DNA of 64,000 nt, taken from Clostridiales bacterium. Its GTDB lineage: Bacteria > Bacillota > Clostridia > Oscillospirales > Oscillospiraceae. Position numbers and translations under genes: made by a program. Shown piece after piece: positions 14,496 to 23,805 of the stretch. Below the pieces are notes generated by a model that worked only from the letters and a program-made list of their open reading frames with translations, was not told where the DNA came from and made no database searches. Numbering within the stretch: the first letter of the stretch is position 1; the number at the start of each line of letters is the position of its first letter. The DNA is taken from the NCBI GenBank assembly GCA_021201475.1, contig JAJQEV010000120.1, forward strand, positions 1 to 64,000, in the 5' to 3' direction.

Positions 14496-16559
14496 TTATT
14501 CAACCCCCAATGCCTTGAACACAGCGTCCTCCGCACTGCTGTAGAAAATCAGATTAAAGCAACTGATCAAATCAGCCGGAACGGTTCCAAGATCAGCAGC
14601 GGAGGTCATTGGGAGCAACACTTTCTTTGCGCCGCTGTCTACACATACCTGAAGCACATTGGCAAGCTCGTCCACCTTTATCATGGTGCCGCTGATGCTG
14701 ATTTCTCCAAGGACGGCCAGACTACTCAGCGCCGGTTTTCCCAGCGCAATCGAACAGATCGCGATGAGCGTGGGAAGGGCAAGCCTGTTGGTCATGCCGA
14801 TGCCCTGCAAATCCTGATAGTTGATGATATAGTCTTTCGTGGTTGTGCTGATAGCACCACTGATCCGGCTGCCGTTGGCCTTCAGGAAGTTAAATGCCGT
14901 GTTGGTCGCCTCCCGGCATCCACGGTCGGAGCCAATGCCCGTACATTCCAGCTTGCCGTTTCCGGGCAGCATCTGGCTTTCCAAACGGAAGACACCCAGC
15001 ATCCCAGACCTTCCTTGCGATACGGTATAAATCTGTCCGGGATTGCACATCCCCTCCGGAATGATTTTCCCGCCGCCCTGTTCCGGCACAGACACATAGT
15101 GTTCCTCAAAGGTTTCGTTGTCTATGTAAGAGAAGTTGACATCATAGAACTCCATGCCGCCCAGCTTTTTGAGCTGTTCCTTCACGCGGCGGCGCATCTC
15201 CAGCGAAAGCTGCAAAACTTCTTCCAGTTCCTCTTTGGTGAACTCGCCATCCGGATACATCAGCTTTATCAAACCGCCCACCATCTTGCGCACGGCAATG
15301 GTGTCGCGCTGGTTCAGGTTCTTGCCAAGATGGAAATACTGGTCTAAAGTATCCCCATACTGCTCCTTGCGCAGCTCGCGCAGAAACTCAGAGAGATAGT
15401 CAGTGATGAAGCCGTAATCATCTGTGAAATGCTCCGGGCGAAATTTGGGGATTTCCCATCCGGGGATATAGCAGTGGATGCGGTCTAAAAACGCCGTATC
15501 GGTTCCCATCTCAGGCGGGAACGGGTCAAATAGGCTGGACGTTTTCAATAGCACATCCACGCTCTGATTGATATTACCCACGAACACCATGGAAGCGGAA
15601 GCGGCCTTTTCCTCCTTGCCTCTGGCAAAGGAGCCGGAGGCCATGTAGTCCTTCATGATCTGGATGCCGTCTTTATCCTTAAAGTTGATACCGGCCACCT
15701 CGTCGAAAGCCACGCAGTCCCACAGTCCAACAAGACCGACCGTTTTCCTGGCTATATTGTAAAACAGATTGGCCACCGTCGTCTGTCCGCCGGACACCAG
15801 GATACTGTTCGGGGAGATTTCCTTGTAAATATGGGATTTACCCGTACTTCTCGGCCCCAGTTCACAGAGGTTAAAGTTGTTCTCCACGAGGGGTATCATA
15901 CGGATCAGTAGAAGCCATTTTTCCCGATAGGTCAGCGCATCCGGCTCCATGCCGATGGAGCGGAGCATGACATCCATCCATTCTTCCTTTGTGAAAGCCT
16001 TCCGTCCCTGTTTCAACTCATCAATGTCAACGTGGGGCATCTGAATCGGCGTCAGTCTGCGGATACGGATGGGAGAACCGTTCTTTTTGTCCTCCTCCAC
16101 ATACTCATACTCCAGCTGGACAATGCACCAGATGCCGCCGCAGAGCAGGCGGTCATATTTGGTCGGATACTCCTCACTGATCGGGATTTTTTTGATGCCC
16201 AGGTTAGAGAATTCCGTCTCATACCGGTCATCCTTGATGTTCAGCGTAACCGTGAGCTTGTCAATCACCGTATAGCTTCCGCGCTGGCGGAGGGTGGAGA
16301 TAATCTTTTGAGCCTCATCCGGGCGCACAAAATTATCCGCCAGAATGCGCTTCACATTGTTCACGCCCTCGGCAATGATGTCCTCATCGTCAGAGCTGCA
16401 ATACTGTCCCAGCAGGAATTCCAGAACGTAGACCGGGACATTGGCTCCCTCTTTAATTTTTTTCGTCAAATCCTTTCGGACGATCCTGCCGTCAAAGCAC
16501 TGGCGCAGCTTATTTTTAATCACCGCACGGGCGTCGTCCTTTTCCGTATATTCATCCAT
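14496..16559 (-). CDS. brxL: BREX protein BrxL (AAA+/Lon-like)
   Basis: A 687-residue protein from MDEYTEKDDARAVIKNKLRQC; the ATG at 16559 has GGGAG ten bases before it. The N-terminus holds a DNA-binding-like domain. The AAA+ core has Walker A GPRSTGKSH near residue 236 and a WDCVAFDEVAGI Walker B. The C-terminal third resembles the Lon protease domain (ISGAISTTTKDYIINYQD...GKPALSSLAVLGEISISG...AKKVLLP). BrxL forms hexameric rings on DNA and is the last core gene of type 1 BREX. It begins 26 bases after the pglZ stop in the same operon. Length is usual for the family. Confidence 0.95.
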   Translation of the reverse strand: MDEYTEKDDARAVIKNKLRQCFDGRIVRKDLTKKIKEGANVPVYVLEFLLGQYCSSDDEDIIAEGVNNVKRILADNFVRPDEAQKIISTLRQRGSYTVIDKLTVTLNIKDDRYETEFSNLGIKKIPISEEYPTKYDRLLCGGIWCIVQLEYEYVEEDKKNGSPIRIRRLTPIQMPHVDIDELKQGRKAFTKEEWMDVMLRSIGMEPDALTYREKWLLLIRMIPLVENNFNLCELGPRSTGKSHIYKEISPNSILVSGGQTTVANLFYNIARKTVGLVGLWDCVAFDEVAGINFKDKDGIQIMKDYMASGSFARGKEEKAASASMVFVGNINQSVDVLLKTSSLFDPFPPEMGTDTAFLDRIHCYIPGWEIPKFRPEHFTDDYGFITDYLSEFLRELRKEQYGDTLDQYFHLGKNLNQRDTIAVRKMVGGLIKLMYPDGEFTKEELEEVLQLSLEMRRRVKEQLKKLGGMEFYDVNFSYIDNETFEEHYVSVPEQGGGKIIPEGMCNPGQIYTVSQGRSGMLGVFRLESQMLPGNGKLECTGIGSDRGCREATNTAFNFLKANGSRISGAISTTTKDYIINYQDLQGIGMTNRLALPTLIAICSIALGKPALSSLAVLGEISISGTMIKVDELANVLQVCVDSGAKKVLLPMTSAADLGTVPADLISCFNLIFYSSAEDAVFKALGVE

Positions 16560-16585
16560 AGATAACCATCTCCCGTATCGTATAA

Positions 16586-19111
16586 TCAGAATCCGAAGCC
16601 GAAATCGTCTCCGAACGCCAAGTCCATAATAACCGGATGTCTCCATGCCTCCAATCCGGTAGATTCATCGCAGGCCACCAGATAGTATTGCCGGTTGCGG
16701 TCATACTTCTGGTTCTTAAAGGTAAAGCGTAGTCTGGTCATTCGCTTTGCAGCATCTGTTTCCCGACTGTCAGCGACAAAAGTATTCTCGTTGGAAATCC
16801 GCTCGCCATCCTCCGAAACGAAGTACAGCCGATAGGTTGTTCCCTTTACCGTGTCCGTCACGGCGTCAGACTGGATGAAGTCCATGGAGACAATCAAGTT
16901 CGTGATTTTCGGCACAATGGATACAAGCGCAATCTGCACCGGCCTTGTCTCCATGTGATATTTTTCCATCTTGATGTCGATCACCGGCACAAGCATCTCC
17001 TGGGGAGATGAACCACCGTGGACATAATTGGCTCCACCCCCGGCCACCTTGAACACATTACTGCCAACAGGGAAGGAGACGATCTTTTCATCATCATTTC
17101 CTAAAATCTGACCCATGCTCATGCTCTGAACGCCGTCGCCGGAAACCGGCTCTTTGGCGACCACAAATCGGCGGTTTACAAACGCCTTTTTGCTTCCGAC
17201 ATCAATTTTATCACTTTCCGTCAGCTTGTCACGTTTGTAGATAAAGCCGTGGTCAGCAGTCACGAGGAAACGATGAGTGTTTGCGCTGGAGGAAATTCGC
17301 CGGATCAAATCCATAATCTCCTGAATGGCTTCCTCGCAGGCTACAAAGACCTCATCTTCTGTATTTGCTTTGTCTCCGCGAGCATCTATCTGGTTGTGGT
17401 ACACATAAACCACCTGCTTGCCAGAGAACACACTGCGCAATTTTTCCCGATTTGCCGTTTTTATCTCATCGAACTGGACGCAGGTACTATCAGGGCAATA
17501 GCTCTGCAATACCGTCTGCCGTCCAGACAGGGAATCACACAGCGTATCATCTGCCAGCACCTTGTAATCGTCCGTCATGGTCAATGAGCGTTGCGGAAGC
17601 AGTGCAGCCATACCGAGCCGAGTATAGGAGGGAAGGACACTGAGCATCGCATCCAGCTTCACAGTGCTTTTCGGATCATCCTGCATCCGCAGGAACAGTT
17701 CCTGGCCTACTTCATATCGCATTGCATCAGAGATAATGACTACAGTGCGTTCCTTGCTCATAGCCGATCTTACAAAACGATTGAAGAAGTTCCGCTGCAA
17801 AGTCAACTCCGTAAGACTGTCCGGCTCCTGAATCCCTTGATTCCAGCGGGGCAGCAACTCCGTCAGATATTCATTGGTGTAGATATTCTCCACCAGCGTC
17901 CGCAGCTCCTCAAAGTCCGCTGTATCGTCCATCCGGTCATAATGGTAGTAGAAGTGCCGGTACTCCTGATCGAGAAGGCAGTCCTTCTCCCGATAGGTCT
18001 TTATGATATTTGCAAATCCGTCCGGACTGTGATAATTGCTGGCGCAGACAAGACGATAGGCGCTCTCCAGCATGAGATAGCAATCCTCATTCTGCGTCCC
18101 AAAGTGCAGCTTCATCCGGCTTTCACAAATTTGCGGAATGGTCTGTCCATTCAGTGCCGCGCCGGTGTCCTCCGCAACCAGCCGTCCAACCAGCCAATGA
18201 GAGAGAATTTCATCTACTACCCGGAAGGTATCGCACCCCATCAAATCCTCCGGCTGCATCCCGGCAAAAGCCGCACACACATTCAAACCGGCAGCAATAT
18301 GGTCAGAGAGCGCATCATATTTCTCCCGATACAGAACACTGTTCATCAGGCTGTCCAGGAACGCGATGATATTGCCGGGCTTGAGAGACACGAAAGTATT
18401 CCACGCCTTTGGCAGCGCGGCCTGGACATACTTGTCCGTGTAGGTCACAAACATGGTCACAAGCAGTTTCTCCAGCGAAGGGTCAACGTCTGTGTAGCCG
18501 AACTGCTGCTCACAGAGCTTCCAAAACGCCGCTGTCAGGCCGTACTTGCCCATCTCTGCCAGATAAGCGTTTTCCTCCAAGTCTCCATCGGTGAGTATTA
18601 CCCGGAGAGCCTCCTCAAAGGAGCAAATGCGCGTCCGGCAAATGGCGCAGATCAGTCCTGTCAGGATGGTTTCTTCGTTAAACCGCTCAATCTCCAAGTC
18701 GTAAAATCGCTTCGTCCGCTCCTTGCTGCCAAAGAACTTGACGTATTTTTCGATTACTGGCTTGTACTTTTCGGAAATGCCCAAATCCACGCACAGCAGA
18801 GAAGCCCTATCCGCATAAAAGCGGCGAGAGTACAGCAGAGTATCTTCCAGATGATTTTCCCGCACATCCGGTTTGGGGAAAGGAGCGTAGATCAGATAGT
18901 TGGTGGTGGTGTCCTCACGCTCCAACAGATACTTCGTGTAAAACTGGTTATCCGGGCGCAGAAAATACACCTTTGCGTTATCAAGCGCCACGTCCTGAAT
19001 TTCCTCCGCAAAGTCAGCGTTATCGTCATACCAGAAGACCAGCTTCCGGGTGTCGCCGGTAAACTCGGCATTGAGGCGGTCTATAATTTGTTGTAGGTTA
19101 AGTTCTGCCAT
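16586..19111 (-). CDS. pglZ: BREX phosphatase-fold protein PglZ
   Basis: An 841-residue type A PglZ, the signature protein of BREX. The N-terminus (MAELNLQQIIDRLNAEFTGDTRKLVFWYDDNADF) and the alkaline-phosphatase superfamily core are clear: VVIISDAMRYEVGQELF near residue 455 supplies the metal-binding aspartate, and VTADHGFIYKR near 617 the histidine. KPVIxxFVxNRRF-like strands and a beta C-terminus follow. PglZ is essential for BREX defence and methylation; its substrate is not known. AAAGGAT lies eight bases before the ATG. It is 49 bases downstream of the inserted AbiJ-like gene. Confidence 0.96.
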   Translation of the reverse strand: MAELNLQQIIDRLNAEFTGDTRKLVFWYDDNADFAEEIQDVALDNAKVYFLRPDNQFYTKYLLEREDTTTNYLIYAPFPKPDVRENHLEDTLLYSRRFYADRASLLCVDLGISEKYKPVIEKYVKFFGSKERTKRFYDLEIERFNEETILTGLICAICRTRICSFEEALRVILTDGDLEENAYLAEMGKYGLTAAFWKLCEQQFGYTDVDPSLEKLLVTMFVTYTDKYVQAALPKAWNTFVSLKPGNIIAFLDSLMNSVLYREKYDALSDHIAAGLNVCAAFAGMQPEDLMGCDTFRVVDEILSHWLVGRLVAEDTGAALNGQTIPQICESRMKLHFGTQNEDCYLMLESAYRLVCASNYHSPDGFANIIKTYREKDCLLDQEYRHFYYHYDRMDDTADFEELRTLVENIYTNEYLTELLPRWNQGIQEPDSLTELTLQRNFFNRFVRSAMSKERTVVIISDAMRYEVGQELFLRMQDDPKSTVKLDAMLSVLPSYTRLGMAALLPQRSLTMTDDYKVLADDTLCDSLSGRQTVLQSYCPDSTCVQFDEIKTANREKLRSVFSGKQVVYVYHNQIDARGDKANTEDEVFVACEEAIQEIMDLIRRISSSANTHRFLVTADHGFIYKRDKLTESDKIDVGSKKAFVNRRFVVAKEPVSGDGVQSMSMGQILGNDDEKIVSFPVGSNVFKVAGGGANYVHGGSSPQEMLVPVIDIKMEKYHMETRPVQIALVSIVPKITNLIVSMDFIQSDAVTDTVKGTTYRLYFVSEDGERISNENTFVADSRETDAAKRMTRLRFTFKNQKYDRNRQYYLVACDESTGLEAWRHPVIMDLAFGDDFGFGF

Positions 19112-19160
19112 ATTTCTCTATCCTTTAGCTATGCAATGTCTATAAAATAACCCCTGATGG

Positions 19161-20081
19161 TTATGCACTGTGTTTTTCACTTTCTGCTATTAAATAATTC
19201 AAGAAGGCACTACAAGTAACAAGCATGAATTTAGCCTCCTCAAATGAAACGTCGCTTTCAAATAATCCTTCGCAATGCCGTATTCCTCCTTCATCAGAAG
19301 TGTAGCCATATAAAGCAGACATTCCCCGTTCAAGTGCAGAGTGCAAATTTAGTCCATTACTTTTTAGCATTTTCAGTGCTTGTCCTAATGTTGCCTTATC
19401 GTCTCCTGTGATTATCTGGCATACCGACTCTACGGCGCTAATGCTTTCCTTAATGGAGTTTTTATAATCTCTACTCTCCCTATCGGCCAAAAACCCAACA
19501 GCCTTTTTCATATGGCTTTTACAACCGTCAAATTTACAATTACAAGCTGTGTTAATCTCCGAGATTTCATTTTCGTCGGTAATGGCCACGATTTTTGTAT
19601 CTACGAAACGATATCCAACACTTTCTTGTTCAAACACACTATTAAATATCTCGTAAAAACCATCCGTTTGAGGCACAATATTATTATAGAGCCATTCACA
19701 AACAAACCATATTACATCCAGAACCTCATTATACGGTGCTTCGGCAATAACCTTATGTATATTCTCATCGTATACTGCTCTCCAATCAAAAGAGTAGCCT
19801 TTTCTCAGGTTAATTCGCTCGGCAAATACATTTGATAAAATTGACTTGCAGAACGAATTTCCGCCCTCATTTCCAAAACCATAGGGATCATACTTATATT
19901 GACACCCATCATGCCCAAAAGCAATTTCTAATACTTGAAATGTTGTATTGCTTAATATGGTTCTCGTTCTTGTATCGAAATCCTCTATCTGTAGACCGAC
20001 ACTATACGGAGAGATTCCTGTAGAGTCGCTAAACCCGCCTCTAACCTTGAAAAAAGAATGTTTTTCCTGGCTTTTTGACAC
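19161..20081 (-). CDS. AbiJ/HEPN-like abortive infection protein inside the BREX operon
   Basis: A 306-residue protein beginning at a GTG (20081) that has GGAGG seven bases upstream. The N-terminus (FFKVRGGFSDSTGISPYSVGLQIEDFDTRTRTILSN) and the C-terminus (KNSIKESISAVESVCQIIT...LGQALKMLKSNGLNLHSALERGMSALYGYTSDEGGIRHCEG...AKFMLVTCSAFLNYLI) match what I know as AbiJ-NTD4-type proteins with a HEPN-like helical tail. The R-H pair in GGIRHC could be part of a nuclease site, but a strict HEPN RxxxxH is not seen. Base composition is clearly more AT-rich than the BREX genes on both sides. It sits between pglX and pglZ, a place where BREX loci often carry extra defence genes. Confidence 0.72.
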   Translation of the reverse strand: MSKSQEKHSFFKVRGGFSDSTGISPYSVGLQIEDFDTRTRTILSNTTFQVLEIAFGHDGCQYKYDPYGFGNEGGNSFCKSILSNVFAERINLRKGYSFDWRAVYDENIHKVIAEAPYNEVLDVIWFVCEWLYNNIVPQTDGFYEIFNSVFEQESVGYRFVDTKIVAITDENEISEINTACNCKFDGCKSHMKKAVGFLADRESRDYKNSIKESISAVESVCQIITGDDKATLGQALKMLKSNGLNLHSALERGMSALYGYTSDEGGIRHCEGLFESDVSFEEAKFMLVTCSAFLNYLIAESEKHSA

Positions 20082-20123
20082 TCTGATACCTCCATACCCT
20101 GCATTTAATTAAAAGTCCCTCTA

Positions 20124-20167
20124 TTGAAATACTCTTGACTACTTTCTTTGACAATAGAGTATTTCAA
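20124..20167 (-). terminator. Hairpin between pglX and the AbiJ-like gene
   Basis: TTGAAATACTC (20124-20134) and GAGTATTTCAA (20157-20167) are exact complements around a 22-base loop. On the minus strand it lies 10 bases past the pglX stop and is followed by ACTTTTAATT. It may be a weak or partial terminator inside the operon, or the edge of the inserted AT-rich segment. Confidence 0.45.
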
Positions 20168-20177
20168 GTTCATCCAC

Positions 20178-23100
20178 TTAAATTTTAGCTAATACTTGAT
20201 ACTTCTTCCCATCTCGCGCAGTCTGCATCTTCTCATAGTTCATCTTCACTCCATCGTCCAGGTCAAGTTCGATACGGGCTAAAGCCAGATGGCTGATCTT
20301 CTCGTCGTACTCCCGGCACTCCTTGAGTTGCTTTTGCAGCTTTTCCTTCCGCTTCGTGGCCTGGGCTACCTCACGAGCATTGCCGGAATGGTCGATAGTG
20401 TCCTGCATCCGGTTAATCTCGCTCTCGTAAACCCGCTGCATCCGGTGGAGATAGTCAATGCGCAGGTTGCCGATGGTGTCAGCGTCATAGCGGTGGAGGT
20501 AAATCAGCGCCTTGAAGCCGTTCTGCTTGCCACTATCAAACAGCCAATAGATAGGCCGCTTCTGGTAAATCTGGCAGTGATCCTTGAAGAAGTCCTTCAG
20601 GAAATAATTCCGAATGATCTCCCGGCTGGTATCACCCTTATTGCCCAAGGCACCGGCAATGAAGTCCAGATTCTGTTCAAGTGTACTCTCGCCATAGACT
20701 GCCTTCAACCACTGGCACAAGCGGAAAATAATATCGTCCTCCAGATATTCCTCATCTGTGATTGGAATCACATTGTCCGCATCTGGGATGAAACTGCTGT
20801 ATTTGCTGGCATCCCACTCGCCTCCGGCATAGGCCAGACCATCTACATCCAGTGAATACCGCCCAAACATACAGCCGACAGCATAAGAGAGCAAACTTTT
20901 TACGTCGCGGGTTTTGTCCGCCATTCGGACAGTCACATCCTTGTCGTCCACATCCGGTGTCAACTCACCCTGCAACCCATAGATGTTGATGAAGATGCGG
21001 TTTAGCTCTATCTCATTGGCTTTCACCACAGCAAAACGAGCATTGCATTCATTCTGCCATATGTCAAAAGCAGTGAACACGGTGGAAACAAGGCAGACTA
21101 ACGGATGACGCTGGAAGTCCCAAGATGTTTCAAAAGCGTCCCAGTCGTTTTTTGCCTCTTCAACATTTTGCTTTGTTAGTTCGGTAACCATTGAAAGTCT
21201 CGATTCATCAATAGTGAATGGAAGACGAGCAATATCTCCCGCTTGACTGGCAAGGGTGGGGTTGCACACTTTCATAAAAGATGTGCAGCTATTTGAACAC
21301 AAAAAAGCTAGCGCATAAAGCGAATATTTTTCATCTATAAATAGAGACATTCCGTTAATATCAAAAATGTGTCCACAAGGTTTGAACCTTGCTCCAAAAG
21401 CACTGCTATTCGTCAATGACCACGTAATTGAACTCCTAAAGTAGTAATTTAAATTTTGCGGTCTGGAGCGCAGCTTGCCAGATTTATCCTTGAAATTGCG
21501 AATTTCAAAGCCATCATTTTCCCAATTTACGATATAATCATTATTACCATACCATTTTCGGTATTCCCCGCCCTTATTGTATGGGAACCATTTTTTCTTT
21601 GATGAGACAGCATCCTCTCTACTCTGAGCATCAAATTCCACTTTCGATATATCTACTTCATACCAATTTCTCATAAAGCGATCGTTTTCACCTGTTGCTA
21701 GTCCTTGTTTGGTTTCTGCATAATCGCTTATATGAGACATAGAAAATGCTCTATTTGTACTGTCGCTTACCCAATACGCCACAGGAGAACCAGGGATTTT
21801 GGCAAAGTTGGACTGCTTGGCAGTTTTCCAATGCTCATTCTTAGTTGGGAATTCAAACGGCACACCATTTTCATCACATTCGTAATAAACGGTATACTCA
21901 TATTGGCCGTTATAATCTGGTACATAGCCTTTTTTCATTATCACAGCGGCTGTACCGAAGTTGATGCCAAGACTTGTACCACCTTTACCTAAGTAAGGCA
22001 TGTGAACCATGTTGATAACGGTCTTTGTCTGATTCACCTTGTTACGCAATTTCTCAAAGCTGGACAGGAACATCCAGCTTTCCATAGTAATCAGGGACGT
22101 ATAACCGTTTTTGATGACCAAAGAATCTGCTTTCTCCATAAAACAGGCGAACATATCGCTCTTGCTGTCGGGGTACTCCTTCTTCACAAACTCGGACAGC
22201 TTTGCTCCCATGCCAGAGGAACTCATATAGGGCGGATTCGTGACCACTGCTTGATACTTTCCCGCCAGCATCTCCGCCACGTCGATGAGCGCCAGCACCT
22301 GGGCCAGCTGTTCCTGAAGGTCATTGGTCTCTAAATCGAATTGGTCAATGCCAGCCACCTTGTCCTGAGCAAATCTCCTCAGCTCGTCATGATCCAGTAC
22401 CGGAACCGTCAATATCGAACCATACTCCTTTGCGTCCCGCATGACATCGAACAGATCCCGCATTTCCTTGTTGCCCTTCGTCCACAAGCCACTCAAGCCA
22501 TTGCTTTCTACAATGGCATAAACATGAGGCTGGATGCCCCGGCTGAAAATGCGCCGGTCATACTGCCGCGCTTTCATCATCACAGCAAAATAGGCAAGCT
22601 GCGCCGCTCGCTCGTCGATGTCCAGACCGTAGAGATTGTTTTGCAAAATGCTCTGGGCAGCATCACGCTGAGTGTAACCCTGAGACTCATAAATCTGCAT
22701 CAGCACATCAAAGGCATAGACCAAAATATGGCCGCTCCCCATACAAGGGTCGATAACGCGGATGTCTTCCGGATTTAATGTCCGATACTCCTGACGTATT
22801 TCTTCTAACTGCGCCTGCACATCCGGCTCCTGAACGGCTTCATCCAGATAATACTTCCAGCCGGATTTCAGGGCATCGTTAGGATGACCCTCCGCCCAAA
22901 GACGGCCAAGAGAGTTCTCCACCATATAGCGCACGATCCAATCCGGCGTGAACAGCTGGGTTGCGGAGGGAATACGCTCCTTTGTGATTTTTACATTCTT
23001 TTTCAGAAGCGCAAAGGTTTCGTCCTTCGGCTCAGTGTTGTAATACTGATACAGCCAGCCGATGATTTCCACCTGACCGCCGCGATTTACGTCGAAATCT

Positions 23101-23744
23101 GCCTCGTCAATGTCATGCACCAGATGCCAAACCACCCCGTCCTGGTCAATGACGGACAGGTTTAGCAGCAACTCAGTATAATGCCCGGTCACTTCAAACA
23201 GGGCAGACAGAATTTCATTCAGAACGTTGCACTGCTTGATGAACAGCAAACGGAACGCCTCGTCCAGATTGTTGTCCTGCTTCATCTGAATGAGAGAGGC
23301 TTCCTCCTGGGCAGTGAAGGGCAGGTCAGCGTCAAAGGGAGTCGTGACCAAATCAGGCTCCAGTTTACCAGTCTCAGAAGACAGGACACGAATGTGGGAG
23401 GGAAGATAGTCGTTGACTTCCATGAAGCGCACCGCGATCAGGCGATTGAACCAGGTATAGGCCACTTCCTCCATGATGTAGTTATAGGCGGTCTTGTAGT
23501 CCGTGTCCCTCTCCTTGCGGTGAATCGCCTCCACCAGTTGGCTACGCTGCGCCACCTGGTGGCCGCTGATGGAATACGGCTCGGCGGTGCCGATGTCATA
23601 GAACTCCGTTGCACCGATGGACTGGGGCAGAGGTTTCGCAATGCCGCTTTCCGTAATGCCCATCAGACCGGCACGGTAGCTGATGTCAGCAATGAGCTTA
23701 TTCCGCGCCCAAATTGCAAAATTCTTAATGGCTGTCTTATTCAT
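20178..23744 (-). CDS. pglX: BREX adenine-specific DNA methyltransferase PglX
   Basis: An 1188-residue N6-adenine methylase. PglX marks host DNA at one strand of a short non-palindromic site so that BREX attacks only unmarked phage. Motif I (IDPCMGSGHILVYAFDVL) lies near residue 335 and the catalytic NPPY (VVTNPPYMSSSGMG) near 501. The target-recognition region covers about 600-860 (including NKGGEYRKWYGNNDYIVNWENDGFEIRNF and SSITWSLTNSSAFGARFK); there the DNA, 21180-21960, is more AT-rich than the rest of the gene. A coiled C-terminus follows. GAGG lies seven bases before the ATG. Length is usual for type 1 BREX. Confidence 0.96.
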   Translation of the reverse strand: MNKTAIKNFAIWARNKLIADISYRAGLMGITESGIAKPLPQSIGATEFYDIGTAEPYSISGHQVAQRSQLVEAIHRKERDTDYKTAYNYIMEEVAYTWFNRLIAVRFMEVNDYLPSHIRVLSSETGKLEPDLVTTPFDADLPFTAQEEASLIQMKQDNNLDEAFRLLFIKQCNVLNEILSALFEVTGHYTELLLNLSVIDQDGVVWHLVHDIDEADFDVNRGGQVEIIGWLYQYYNTEPKDETFALLKKNVKITKERIPSATQLFTPDWIVRYMVENSLGRLWAEGHPNDALKSGWKYYLDEAVQEPDVQAQLEEIRQEYRTLNPEDIRVIDPCMGSGHILVYAFDVLMQIYESQGYTQRDAAQSILQNNLYGLDIDERAAQLAYFAVMMKARQYDRRIFSRGIQPHVYAIVESNGLSGLWTKGNKEMRDLFDVMRDAKEYGSILTVPVLDHDELRRFAQDKVAGIDQFDLETNDLQEQLAQVLALIDVAEMLAGKYQAVVTNPPYMSSSGMGAKLSEFVKKEYPDSKSDMFACFMEKADSLVIKNGYTSLITMESWMFLSSFEKLRNKVNQTKTVINMVHMPYLGKGGTSLGINFGTAAVIMKKGYVPDYNGQYEYTVYYECDENGVPFEFPTKNEHWKTAKQSNFAKIPGSPVAYWVSDSTNRAFSMSHISDYAETKQGLATGENDRFMRNWYEVDISKVEFDAQSREDAVSSKKKWFPYNKGGEYRKWYGNNDYIVNWENDGFEIRNFKDKSGKLRSRPQNLNYYFRSSITWSLTNSSAFGARFKPCGHIFDINGMSLFIDEKYSLYALAFLCSNSCTSFMKVCNPTLASQAGDIARLPFTIDESRLSMVTELTKQNVEEAKNDWDAFETSWDFQRHPLVCLVSTVFTAFDIWQNECNARFAVVKANEIELNRIFINIYGLQGELTPDVDDKDVTVRMADKTRDVKSLLSYAVGCMFGRYSLDVDGLAYAGGEWDASKYSSFIPDADNVIPITDEEYLEDDIIFRLCQWLKAVYGESTLEQNLDFIAGALGNKGDTSREIIRNYFLKDFFKDHCQIYQKRPIYWLFDSGKQNGFKALIYLHRYDADTIGNLRIDYLHRMQRVYESEINRMQDTIDHSGNAREVAQATKRKEKLQKQLKECREYDEKISHLALARIELDLDDGVKMNYEKMQTARDGKKYQVLAKI

Positions 23745-23805
23745 GGTTCAACCTCACGTCTCTATCTTAATCAGTCATATTGGTCGGTGAACGACCAAAC
23801 TGTTG

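Noticed and set aside
17591-19096. 501-residue open frame on the plus strand
   Set aside because: Antisense to pglZ; a mirror of its codon bias without recognisable motifs. The same applies to plus-strand frames at 24700-25980, 49943-51448 and 14463-15347.
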